64,000 bases of DNA, from assembly GCF_014269225.2 (NCBI RefSeq), contig NZ_CP077097.1, positions 5,157,001 to 5,221,000 on the forward strand. Reading direction: 5' to 3'. Numbering within the stretch: the first letter of the stretch is position 1; each line of letters opens with the position of its first letter. Source of the stretch: Pseudomonas anuradhapurensis (GTDB lineage: Bacteria; Pseudomonadota; Gammaproteobacteria; Pseudomonadales; Pseudomonadaceae). Shown piece by piece: positions 45,462-54,140 of this stretch. The notes beneath the pieces were generated by a model. It was given only the letters and a program-made list of their open reading frames with translations. It was not told the DNA's origin and made no database searches. A program made the position numbers and the translations under genes.

Positions 45462-46793
45462 TTACAGGTTGTAGCCGCGTTCGTTGTGCTGAGCCAGGTC
45501 GAGGCCGACCGACTCTTCTTCTTCGTTGACCCGCAGGCCCATCACCACATCCAGCACCTTGAGGATCACGTAGGTGACGATGGCGGTGTACAGCACGGTC
45601 AGGATCACGCCTTTGGCCTGGATCCAGACCTGCATGCCGATGTCGGTCACGGTACCGAAGCCACCCAGTGCCGGGGCCGCGAACACGCCGGTGAGGATGG
45701 CGCCGACGATACCGCCGATGCCGTGTACGCCGAAGGCATCCAGCGAGTCGTCATAGCCCAGCTTGCGTTTCAGGCTGGTGGCGCAGAAGTAGCAGATCAC
45801 ACCTGCGGCCAGGCCGATCACCAAGGCGCCCATCGGGCCCACGGTACCGGCAGCCGGGGTAATCGCGACCAGGCCGGCGACCACGCCCGAAGCGATACCC
45901 AGGGCGCTCGGTTTGCCGTGGCCAACCCACTCGGCGAACATCCAGCTCAGTGCGGCAGCGGCAGTCGCGATCTGGGTCACCAGCATGGCCATGCCGGCGG
46001 TACCGTTGGCGGCAGCGGCCGAACCTGCGTTGAAGCCGAACCAGCCGACCCACAGCATGGCCGCGCCCACCAGGGTGTAGCCCAGGTTGTGCGGGGCCAT
46101 CGGGGTGGTCGGGTAGCCCTTGCGCTTGCCCAGCACCAGGCAGCAGACCAGGCCAGCGACACCGGCGTTGATGTGCACCACGGTGCCGCCAGCGAAGTCC
46201 AGTACGCCCCAGTCCCACATCAGGGCACCGTCACCGCTCCAGACCATGTGGGCGATCGGCGCGTAGACCAGGGTGAACCAGATACCCATGAATACCAGCA
46301 TCGCGGAGAACTTCATGCGCTCGGCGAAGGCACCGACGATCAGCGCCGGGGTGATGATGGCGAAGGTCATCTGGAAGGTGATGAACACCGCCTCGGGGAA
46401 CAGCGCGGTGGCCGAGGTCAGGTTCCCGGGCGTGACGCCGCTGAGGAACGCCTTGGAGAAGCCACCGACGAAGGAATTGAAGTTGAGCACGCCCTTTTCC
46501 ATACCGCTGGTATCGAAGGCCATGCTGTAGCCGTAGATGACCCAGAGAATGCTCATCAGGCCAGTGATGGCAAAGCACTGCATCATCACCGACAGCACGT
46601 TCTTGGAACGCACCATGCCGCCATAGAACAAGGCCAGGCCTGGAATGGTCATGAACAGCACCAGCGCCGTTGCGGTCAGCATCCAGGCGGTGTCGCCGGA
46701 GTTCAGCGCTGGGGCAGCTTCCTCTGCCAGGGCAAGCCCGGGCATTACGAGGGACAATAGGGCTCCTAGCCCTGCGATCTTACGCAGAGTCAT
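45462..46793 (-). CDS. amtB: Ammonium transporter AmtB
   Basis: A 443-residue precursor with signal peptide MTLRKIAGLGALLSLVMPGLALAEE, then eleven hydrophobic helices. Family landmarks are LFYGGMVRSKNVLSVMMQ, the VHINAGVAGLV helix with one pore histidine, FGVHGIGGIVGAILTG with the other, and a C-terminal cytoplasmic tail. It conducts ammonium into the cell and is blocked by deuridylylated GlnK at high nitrogen. It follows glnK by 47 bases in the conserved glnK-amtB operon. Confidence 0.97.
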   Translation of the reverse strand: MTLRKIAGLGALLSLVMPGLALAEEAAPALNSGDTAWMLTATALVLFMTIPGLALFYGGMVRSKNVLSVMMQCFAITGLMSILWVIYGYSMAFDTSGMEKGVLNFNSFVGGFSKAFLSGVTPGNLTSATALFPEAVFITFQMTFAIITPALIVGAFAERMKFSAMLVFMGIWFTLVYAPIAHMVWSGDGALMWDWGVLDFAGGTVVHINAGVAGLVCCLVLGKRKGYPTTPMAPHNLGYTLVGAAMLWVGWFGFNAGSAAAANGTAGMAMLVTQIATAAAALSWMFAEWVGHGKPSALGIASGVVAGLVAITPAAGTVGPMGALVIGLAAGVICYFCATSLKRKLGYDDSLDAFGVHGIGGIVGAILTGVFAAPALGGFGTVTDIGMQVWIQAKGVILTVLYTAIVTYVILKVLDVVMGLRVNEEEESVGLDLAQHNERGYNL

Positions 46794-46840
46794 GTTGTTT
46801 TCTCCTGGGGCGTTGGGTTTGGTGAGGCTTTTTTTGCTGC

Positions 46841-47383
<543 letters not shown>

Positions 47384-47428
47384 TTATGGGAACAAGTGGG
47401 GATTGGCCAGTCGCCAGCACCGGAAACA

Positions 47429-47445
47429 TGCACAAATTCGGTGCG
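47429..47445. promoter_or_regulatory. Candidate NtrC-binding site
   Basis: TGCACA-AATTC-GGTGCG matches the palindromic NtrC consensus TGCACC-N5-GGTGCA at 10 of 12 positions. It lies about 145 bases upstream of the sigma-54-type promoter, a usual enhancer distance. The 47180-47577 gap holds this control region and the divergent ubiK promoter. Confidence 0.6.
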
Positions 47446-47577
47446 TAGCGGTTCGCCGCCTTGCTCGAAAAATGTGCAACTGCGCGTTCCTGCAGCACTG
47501 GCCAACGTCCACTCAAAGGCCCGGTTTGTGCGTGTTACACTGCCGGCCATTTCCCAGTATCAGTGGACAGCCGAACC

Positions 47578-47844
47578 ATGCTCGCGCCCAAAGCCCTCCT
47601 CGACGCCCTGAGCGACCAGGCCTCGCGCCTGTTCAGCAGCGATACCGCCCAGCCCCGTGCCGAACTGGAAAGCCAGTTCAAGGTGCTGATGCAAGGTGCC
47701 TTCAGCAAGCTGGACCTGGTCAGCCGCGATGAATTCGACAGCCAGATGGTCGTGCTGGCGCGCACCCGTGCCCGCCTCGAAGCCCTGGAACAACAAGTAG
47801 CCGAGCTGGAAGCACGGCTGAACCCGAACCCACAGGACAACTGA
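47578..47844 (+). CDS. ubiK: Ubiquinone biosynthesis accessory factor UbiK (BMFP/YqiC)
   Basis: An 88-residue UbiK: an N-terminal membrane-active part (MLAPKALLDALSDQASRLF) and a C-terminal trimeric coiled coil (RDEFDSQMVVLARTRARLEALEQQVAELEARL). In E. coli it works with UbiJ in the soluble complex for late ubiquinone steps, where UbiH and UbiI also act. The ATG at 47578 fits the family; longer frames are out of context. It is followed immediately by the cyclotransferase-like gene. Confidence 0.93.
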   Translation: MLAPKALLDALSDQASRLFSSDTAQPRAELESQFKVLMQGAFSKLDLVSRDEFDSQMVVLARTRARLEALEQQVAELEARLNPNPQDN

Positions 47845-48198
47845 ATGCAGCCCTCCAGCGCATACCCGGTACTGCTGTTCTCCTACGGCACCTTGCAGGA
47901 CAAGGCCGTGCAACTGGCCAATTTCGGCCGCGAGCTGACTGGCCAGGCCGACCGGATGCCTGGCTACCGGCAGGACTGGGTCGAAATTACCGACCCGGCC
48001 GTGCTGGCGACCAGCGGCAAGACCCACCACCCCATCGTGTCCCCCAGCAGCCAGGCCGACGACAGCGTCGCCGGCATGGTCTTCCAGATCAGCGAAGAAG
48101 AGCTGGCGGCTGCCGACCGCTATGAAGTCGCTGACTACAAGCGCATCGCCGTCACCCTCGCCTCGGGCCTGACTGCCTGGGTCTACGTGCGCGCCTGA
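47845..48198 (+). CDS. Gamma-glutamylcyclotransferase (AIG2-like) family protein
   Basis: A 117-residue AIG2/GGCT-fold protein (VLLFSYGTLQDKAVQLANFGRELTG; a GMVFQISEEELAAADRYEV segment). FSYGTL is the substrate-loop signature, and the glutamate in EEELAAADRYE is near the usual catalytic position. Its ATG directly follows the ubiK stop, so both are in one transcript. The substrate is unknown. Confidence 0.9.
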   Translation: MQPSSAYPVLLFSYGTLQDKAVQLANFGRELTGQADRMPGYRQDWVEITDPAVLATSGKTHHPIVSPSSQADDSVAGMVFQISEEELAAADRYEVADYKRIAVTLASGLTAWVYVRA

Positions 48199-48218
48199 AC
48201 CCCTCCAGGCTGCACCGT

Positions 48219-50198
48219 TCACACGGGCGGCAGCTCGCTGGCGTGCAGGGTGCCGCGGAACAAGGCCGCACCGCACTGGGTGAACAAGGTCTTCACCCGG
48301 TTGCGTGAATTGAGGATCTCGGCCTGGATTTCGCCGATGGCCGAATCCCCCGGCTGCAAGGTGGCGGCCCGGTTCACCCATTCGATGGCGGCAAAACGGC
48401 TTTGTTTGCGGGTACCGCGCCCCTGCATCCAGGCCAGCCCCAGCTCGGCGCTGGCGCGCCCGGCAATCCATGGGTCGGGGTGCTCGACCAGGCTCAGCAG
48501 GTAGGCGACCGCCTCGGCCCGCTCCTGCGGCTCGCCAAACTGACGCAACAAGATCCCCAGGTGCAAACGCGCTTGTGCATTGGTCTGCGCGTTGCCCAGC
48601 GCGTCGACCAGCAAATGCCGGACCGCCAGCATGGCATCGCGATCGTTGAGGTCTTCATCGCCCTCCATGCGCAGACGGGCCAGTTCGTACTTGGCGTGCC
48701 GGCTGCCCGCCTCCACGGCGCGCTGCAGCCAGTGCCGGGCCGCCTCGTCATCCAGGTATTGCTCAGGGGTGTCGCCCAGCTCGCCGTGATACAAGCCGTA
48801 CAGTGCAAGGGCCGCCCCCGGCAGGTTCAGCTCGGCAAAACGTTCGTACAGATAGCAGGCCACTTCATGCCGGTTACCTGCCCACAGCAGTCGTGCCGCG
48901 TCGAGCACTCCGAAACCCGGCGCCCGGCCCGCACGCTGGCGCTTTACCGCAATCTGTACCCAGGCTTTGGCCTGTTCGTCGGAACGTGTCAAGCCCCACA
49001 GGCCGAAGCGGTGCCCGGCGGCACGCAATGCGCAGGCGGCTGCATGCGAGCGGCCCTCGCACAGCTGCTCGATGGCACTGCGTAACAGCTGCTTTTCATC
49101 GGTCATGCCGTTCAGCAGTATGAGTTCGACCAGACAGCGAAAAGGCGCTCCCATGGCCGGAATGGCCGCAAGATCAGCCTGGCACGCCAGGCTCGCGGCG
49201 ATGTCACGCATGCCGCCAGAAGGGTCTTGCAACACCAGGCTGTACAACGCCCCGCGCCAGCCCAGCAGGACGGCACGCTCCCTGGGCCTCAGCGGGCGCT
49301 GCGACCAGGCTTCGAACAGCTGCTGCCACTCGGCAATGGCTTGCAATTGGTCAGCATGGGGCAGCGTCAGCCGCTCTTCGACAGGCATCCAGCGCAGCGC
49401 ATTACGCATGGTCTCGTCCCACGCTTCGCACAGCGGACCATTGGCCAGCAACTCGATCGCATCCGGGCTGGTACCCGGTCGAGGCTGCAGGTAAATAGCC
49501 AAGGCCTGAACCGCCTCGAAGCAACCGGGGCGCGCAGCCAGGGCATGGCGCAACCAGTAATAGCGAGGGTCCTGGCTTTCGCGCTCGGCTCGCCAGCCCA
49601 GGCATGCTGGCAATGCCTGCGGCAGTTCGGCCAATGGCTGCAACCCGTGCCTCACCAGAATCGGGGCCACGGCCTCTTGCACTTCCACATCAGCGTGAGC
49701 GCTGGGCCGGTAGCGCGCCGGCTGCCCTTGGAACAGTTCGGCCAGCCAGCCCGGCTCACGAAACCGGGCACAGACATGCAGCATGCCAATGGCTGCCGCC
49801 ACGGGCTGGGTGGAGCGGCCCATGGCCCGTAGCAGGTGCGCGGTCGCGGTTTCGCAGATCTGCTCGACGGCCAGCGCACGCGCCGCGTTGTGCCTGCCAC
49901 TTTCCTGCACCTGGCAAGCCCGCTGGAAGCAGTGAAAGCCCATGACCACCTGGGGGTGATAAGCCTTGGGGCAGGCGTCGATCCACGCCTTGAGCACCTG
50001 GCTCAGGGCCTTGTCACCCTGGCAGTCCAGGTCGGTCAGCAGATGCCCTTCGACAGCTGCCAAATAGAGGGGAAATTCACCGGGCGGGGCTTGCCGCCAT
50101 TGCCCTTCGAGGGTGTCGAAAAAGCGGTTGAGTTCAACGAATGCGTTGGCCTGCACCAGGTCGCGGATTACCTGTCGCGTGCGGGTTAGCGTTTGCAC
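48219..50198 (-). CDS. Large helical-repeat protein (DUF4034 N-terminus, Sel1-like repeats), function unknown
   Basis: A 659-residue soluble protein starting with GTG (GAGGTGG upstream). The N-terminal third (RDLVQANAFVELNRFFDTLE; FHCFQRACQ) resembles DUF4034. The C-terminal part holds Sel1/TPR-like repeats such as EAARHWLQRAVEAGSRHAKYELARLRMEGD and RASAELGLAWMQGRGTRKQ. No signal peptide, membrane segment or catalytic motif is visible. It is divergent from comM and convergent with the cyclotransferase gene. Such repeats suggest protein-protein contacts; no partner is evident. The DUF4034 assignment is by eye. Confidence 0.75.
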   Translation of the reverse strand: MQTLTRTRQVIRDLVQANAFVELNRFFDTLEGQWRQAPPGEFPLYLAAVEGHLLTDLDCQGDKALSQVLKAWIDACPKAYHPQVVMGFHCFQRACQVQESGRHNAARALAVEQICETATAHLLRAMGRSTQPVAAAIGMLHVCARFREPGWLAELFQGQPARYRPSAHADVEVQEAVAPILVRHGLQPLAELPQALPACLGWRAERESQDPRYYWLRHALAARPGCFEAVQALAIYLQPRPGTSPDAIELLANGPLCEAWDETMRNALRWMPVEERLTLPHADQLQAIAEWQQLFEAWSQRPLRPRERAVLLGWRGALYSLVLQDPSGGMRDIAASLACQADLAAIPAMGAPFRCLVELILLNGMTDEKQLLRSAIEQLCEGRSHAAACALRAAGHRFGLWGLTRSDEQAKAWVQIAVKRQRAGRAPGFGVLDAARLLWAGNRHEVACYLYERFAELNLPGAALALYGLYHGELGDTPEQYLDDEAARHWLQRAVEAGSRHAKYELARLRMEGDEDLNDRDAMLAVRHLLVDALGNAQTNAQARLHLGILLRQFGEPQERAEAVAYLLSLVEHPDPWIAGRASAELGLAWMQGRGTRKQSRFAAIEWVNRAATLQPGDSAIGEIQAEILNSRNRVKTLFTQCGAALFRGTLHASELPPV

Positions 50199-50450
50199 GA
50201 GAGCACCACCTCAAGTCCATTTGAAGGAAGCTGCGGTGCCATCCCATGGCAACCGCTGTTGCCCAATAACACTAAGCCATACCTGGCACTTGCGCAAAGT
50301 GATTGGATCCATTCTCTGCAGCGCATCAAAGTCCGCAACAAAACCTGCCTCGCAAAACCCGGAAGCACACTTCCTGCGCTGGCCTGCAGGGTGCCCGCTA
50401 TGCTTGCAAAGCCGCAGGAAGCGGCCTTTTCCAGCGACAACGGAGCGTCC

Positions 50451-51941
50451 ATGTCCCTAGCCCTCGTCCATAGCCGCGCCCAGGTGGGCGTACAGGCACC
50501 AGCGGTCAGTGTCGAAACTCACCTGGCCAATGGTTTGCCCCATCTCACCCTGGTCGGCCTGCCGGAAACCACGGTCAAGGAAAGCAAGGACCGGGTGCGC
50601 AGCGCCATTGTCAATTCCGGGCTGAACTACCCGCCGCGGCGCATCACCCAGAACCTTGCGCCCGCCGACCTGCCCAAGGATGGCGGGCGCTACGACCTGG
50701 CCATTGCCCTGGGCATCCTGGCCGCCGATGGCCAGGTGCCAACGGCGCCGTTAACCGAACTTGAATGCCTGGGTGAACTGGCTTTGTCTGGCAAGCTGCG
50801 CCCGGTTCAGGGCGTGCTGCCCGCAGCGCTGGCAGCACGCGATGCAGGCAGGGCGCTGGTGGTGCCGCGGGAAAATGCCGAGGAAGCCAGCCTGGCTGGC
50901 GGTCTGGTGGTGTATGCGGTGGGGCATCTGCTGGAACTGGTCGCCCACCTGAACGGCCAGGTACCACTGCCGCCTTATGCCGCCAACGGCCTGATACTGC
51001 AGCAACGCCCCTACCCGGACCTGAGCGAGGTGCAAGGCCAGCTGGCGGCCAAGCGCGCATTGCTGCTGGCCGCGGCCGGGGCGCATAACCTGTTGTTCAC
51101 CGGGCCACCCGGCACTGGCAAGACCTTGCTCGCCAGCCGCCTGCCGGGGCTGCTGCCGCCGCTGGACGAGCACGAGGCGCTGGAAGTGGCTGCGATCCGC
51201 TCGGTGAGTGGCCATACACCGCTGAGCAGTTGGCCGCAGCGGCCCTTTCGCCATCCGCACCACTCGGCCTCCGGCCCGGCGTTGGTCGGTGGCGGCAGCC
51301 GACCGCAGCCGGGCGAAATCACCCTTGCCCACCATGGTGTGCTGTTTCTGGATGAGCTGCCGGAATTCGAACGGCGGGTACTGGAAGTGCTGCGCGAGCC
51401 CCTGGAATCCGGCGAGATCGTGATTGCCCGGGCCCGCGACAAGGTGCGCTTCCCCGCCCGGTTCCAGTTGGTGGCGGCAATGAACCCGTGCCCTTGTGGC
51501 TACCTGGGCGATCCCACCGGGCGCTGTCGCTGCAGCACCGAGCAGATCGCGCGGTACCGCAACAAGCTGTCCGGGCCGTTGCTGGACCGTATCGACCTGC
51601 ACCTGACCGTGGCCCGCGAGAGCACCACGCTGAACAACCAGCCTTGCGGTGAAACCAGTGCCGACGTCGCCGCCAAGGTTGCCGAGGCACGGGACGTCCA
51701 GCAAAGACGGCAAGGATGCGCCAATGCGTTTCTAGACCTTGACGGGCTGCGCCGTAATTGCGGACTGGCAGCGGCAGACCAGGCCTGGCTGGAGAGTGCG
51801 TGTGAACGGCTGACCCTGTCGTTGCGCGCGGCGCACCGTTTGCTGAAGGTGGCGCGAACACTGGCCGATCTGGAAGGTAGCCAGGCAATTGGCCGGGCGC
51901 ACCTGGCCGAGGCCCTGCAGTACCGGCCGGGGAGCAGTTAG
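50451..51941 (+). CDS. comM: YifB/ComM family Mg-chelatase-like AAA ATPase
   Basis: A 496-residue protein with an N-terminal Lon-protease-like (ChlI) domain (LVHSRAQVGVQAPAVSVETHLANGLP). The MCM/Mg-chelatase-type AAA core has Walker A LLFTGPPGTGKTLLA, Walker B GVLFLDELPEF and a zinc-binding insert NPCPCGYLGDPTGRCRCS. The C-terminal LRAAHRLLKVARTLADLEGS is the family end. In Vibrio and others ComM is a branch-migration helicase that extends recombination during natural transformation. CGGAGC lies six bases before the ATG; the longer frame from 50193 runs over the divergent promoter region. Confidence 0.94.
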   Translation: MSLALVHSRAQVGVQAPAVSVETHLANGLPHLTLVGLPETTVKESKDRVRSAIVNSGLNYPPRRITQNLAPADLPKDGGRYDLAIALGILAADGQVPTAPLTELECLGELALSGKLRPVQGVLPAALAARDAGRALVVPRENAEEASLAGGLVVYAVGHLLELVAHLNGQVPLPPYAANGLILQQRPYPDLSEVQGQLAAKRALLLAAAGAHNLLFTGPPGTGKTLLASRLPGLLPPLDEHEALEVAAIRSVSGHTPLSSWPQRPFRHPHHSASGPALVGGGSRPQPGEITLAHHGVLFLDELPEFERRVLEVLREPLESGEIVIARARDKVRFPARFQLVAAMNPCPCGYLGDPTGRCRCSTEQIARYRNKLSGPLLDRIDLHLTVARESTTLNNQPCGETSADVAAKVAEARDVQQRRQGCANAFLDLDGLRRNCGLAAADQAWLESACERLTLSLRAAHRLLKVARTLADLEGSQAIGRAHLAEALQYRPGSS

Positions 51942-52008
51942 CTTGTCAGGGCTGCGCTTTACCTGTGGGGCTTGCCGGCGATGGGTCGCAAAGCGGCCTA
52001 AACATCCG

Positions 52009-52437
52009 TCAGGCAACCTTGCTCCGGCAGCAAAGCCCGGCAACCGAATAGGCTCCCGGCCCGGTCAAGGCAAGCCCGCCATAAAGGGCCACCAGCAACC
52101 AGGCAAACTGCCCCTGCTCCAGCGTCCAGTCCGGGTGCACCACCACCAGCGCTATCAGCAATACCGCCAGCACCGGCAGGCAAGCCAGGCGTGCGGCCAC
52201 CCCCAGCATCAGCAGCAGCGGGCAGACCACTTCGGCAAATACTGCCAGCCCCAACGTCAGCGATGCGCCAAGACCGAAGGGGTCCTCAATGCGCTGCAGC
52301 TCTGCGCTCCAATTCAACAGTTTGGGCAGGCCATGGATGAACAGCAGCAGCAAGGCGGCCATGACCCGCAGGAACAACAGGCCGCTGTCGGTCAGGCGTG
52401 GCGATGGGGCATCAAGGAAAGGCTTCAGGCGAGGCAT
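52009..52437 (-). CDS. DoxX family membrane protein
   Basis: A 142-residue membrane protein with four hydrophobic helices. DSGLLFLRVMAALLLLFIHGLPKLLN is the DoxX start and LAVFAEVVCPLLLMLGVAARLA is the second motif. DoxX proteins are small quinone- or redox-associated membrane proteins of unclear role. It lies between comM and the two-component genes; its start is 106 bases from the receiver gene stop. Confidence 0.88.
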   Translation of the reverse strand: MPRLKPFLDAPSPRLTDSGLLFLRVMAALLLLFIHGLPKLLNWSAELQRIEDPFGLGASLTLGLAVFAEVVCPLLLMLGVAARLACLPVLAVLLIALVVVHPDWTLEQGQFAWLLVALYGGLALTGPGAYSVAGLCCRSKVA

Positions 52438-52543
52438 GACTCTGGCTCTCTGGTCGATCAGCCCGGGAGCATTGCGCAGCGCCAGGTAAATTGATTGTGC
52501 AGATGTGCTGGGTCGACTGCCGTATTGGTGCGGAGCCCGCGCA

Positions 52544-52912
52544 TCACCGGCTACCGGCGAGTGCCTGTTCTACCGCCTTGAGCAACACCTCTTCAGAAAA
52601 CGGCTTGCCCAGGCAGGCCAGCGCCCCCTGCCCCATCGCCGCCTGCACCGAGCCATCATCCCAGTGCGCCGACATGCAGATCACCGGCAAACGCCAGCTC
52701 CGCTGCGCCAGCTCACGCTGTACCTCCAGCCCGCTCATGCCCGGCATCTTCAGGTCCAGCAACACACAGCCCGCCTCGCCCGCCAGTGGCGATGCCAGGA
52801 AGGCTTCCCCCGCGGCAAACGTCAGGGTCTCGAAGCCCGCCGAACGCAGCAGGTTGGCCAGGCTTTTACGCACCGACGCATCGTCGTCGACGATGCACAC
52901 CCCTCTGCTCAT
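52544..52912 (-). CDS. Receiver-only response regulator (CheY-like)
   Basis: A 122-residue stand-alone receiver domain: acidic pair in VCIVDDDASVRKSL (D9, D10), phosphorylation site D53 in VLLDLKMPGMSG, the Ser switch in VICMSAHWDD and the lysine in ACLGKPFSEE. There is no output domain. Its ATG overlaps the stop of the upstream regulator (ATGA), so the two are made together and probably share a phosphodonor. It may act as a phosphate sink or interact with the partner regulator. Confidence 0.92.
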   Translation of the reverse strand: MSRGVCIVDDDASVRKSLANLLRSAGFETLTFAAGEAFLASPLAGEAGCVLLDLKMPGMSGLEVQRELAQRSWRLPVICMSAHWDDGSVQAAMGQGALACLGKPFSEEVLLKAVEQALAGSR

Positions 52913-53901
52913 GCGCCGCCCAGGCCCTCAGGTCGTGCTCCGAGGACGTTGTGCATGGCCACCAGCTCAACGAGCGAGCGGGACTGCATCTTGTTCATGA
53001 TGTTCTTCTTGTGCACCTTGGTGGTCACCTCGCTGGTGCCGATCTGCCGGGCGATCTGCTTGTGCGACAAACCGCCGACCACCAGCGAGAACACCTGGCG
53101 TTCACGCTGGGTCAGGCGCTGGTACTTTTCCTCGACCTGCCGCGCGTGGTGCCACTTGCGCCCCTCGGTCACGGCACGGCTGCGCACCGCCTGCAACAGG
53201 GTCAGCAACTGGTCTTCCTCGAACGGCTTGGTCAGGAATTCCACCGCCCCGGCACGCATGGCCTGGACGGTCATCGGGATGGTGCCGAAGCCAGTCATGA
53301 ACACGATCGGCCAGGGCAACGCCAGCCGGCGCAGTGCCTCCTGTACCTCCAGGCCGCTGGTGCCGGGCAGGTGCATGTCCAGCAGCAGGCAGGCACAGGG
53401 CGTTTCCAGGCAGCCTTCGAACAGCGCCTCGGCACTGGCAAACAAGTGATGCGGGATGTCCTGCGAGCGCAACAGGCGGCCCAGAGCATTGCGCACCGAC
53501 GGGTCGTCATCCACGACCAGCACCGGCACCTCCAAGCGCTCACCAAGCGGCTCGACGGTCTCGGCCACGCTGCGCAGCAATGCCTTGCTCATCGCCTGGC
53601 CTGGCACTTCGAGGCTGATTTCGGCGGCCAGGCGATAACCCCGACGCGGCACGGTCTGGATCAGCCCACGGTCACCAAAGGCCTTGCGCAGCAAGGACAC
53701 CTGTACCTGCAGGTTATTGTCCTCGACCACCGTGCCGGCCCACACCTGGCTGAACAGCTCTTCCTTGCCGACGACCCGGCCGTTGGCCCTGATCAAAGTG
53801 GCCAGTACCTCGAACGCACGCCCACCCAGCAGGATCGGCTTGCCGTCGACAAAGACTTCGCGCCGCTCCAGCGACACCTGGGCATTGCCTATTCGGATCA
53901 T
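52909..53901 (-). CDS. Response regulator with winged-helix, receiver and LuxR-HTH domains
   Basis: A 330-residue protein of three modules. Residues 1-95 are an OmpR/CadC-type winged helix (GKPILLGGRAFEVLATLI; DNNLQVQVSLLRKAFG; IQTVPRRGYRL). Residues 126-240 are a receiver (LVVDDDPSV, D175 in LLLDMHLPGTSG, KPFEE). Residues 265-325 are a LuxR/FixJ HTH (LTQRERQVFSLVVGGLSHKQIA). Two different DNA-binding domains flank one receiver, which is uncommon. GAGGAAG five bases before 53901 sets the start. It is coupled to the receiver-only gene and divergent from the large histidine kinase, its likely sensor. Confidence 0.92.
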   Translation of the reverse strand: MIRIGNAQVSLERREVFVDGKPILLGGRAFEVLATLIRANGRVVGKEELFSQVWAGTVVEDNNLQVQVSLLRKAFGDRGLIQTVPRRGYRLAAEISLEVPGQAMSKALLRSVAETVEPLGERLEVPVLVVDDDPSVRNALGRLLRSQDIPHHLFASAEALFEGCLETPCACLLLDMHLPGTSGLEVQEALRRLALPWPIVFMTGFGTIPMTVQAMRAGAVEFLTKPFEEDQLLTLLQAVRSRAVTEGRKWHHARQVEEKYQRLTQRERQVFSLVVGGLSHKQIARQIGTSEVTTKVHKKNIMNKMQSRSLVELVAMHNVLGARPEGLGGA

Positions 53902-53971
53902 GGCTTCCTCGCGCGGGCACGGGCGTTTTCGCTGCCTGGGCAGCCTAGGCCAGCGTACGCGTTCAGACAAT

Positions 53972-53985
53972 TATCCCGAGGGATA
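53972..53985. promoter_or_regulatory. Palindrome in the divergent regulator/kinase control region
   Basis: TATCCC-GA-GGGATA is a 6-2-6 inverted repeat 70 bases before the regulator gene and 155 bases before the kinase gene. On the minus strand its edge overlaps a possible -10 (GATAAT). It is the most symmetric site in the 239-base gap and is a candidate operator for the LuxR- or winged-helix domain. A TATACT -10 for the kinase gene lies at 54101-54106. Confidence 0.4.
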
Positions 53986-54140
53986 GGTTGGCTTGAGGAC
54001 TATACAAAAGCCCGCCAGCCCCAAGGGGACGATAACGGACAACAGCGTGCCCGTTCCTGCCAAGCAAGCTGCAACCCGCATCCTTGCTGGGCTCGCTGCG
54101 TATACTCGCGCCTCGGGATGTCGCTAGCAGGGGGTGCTCT

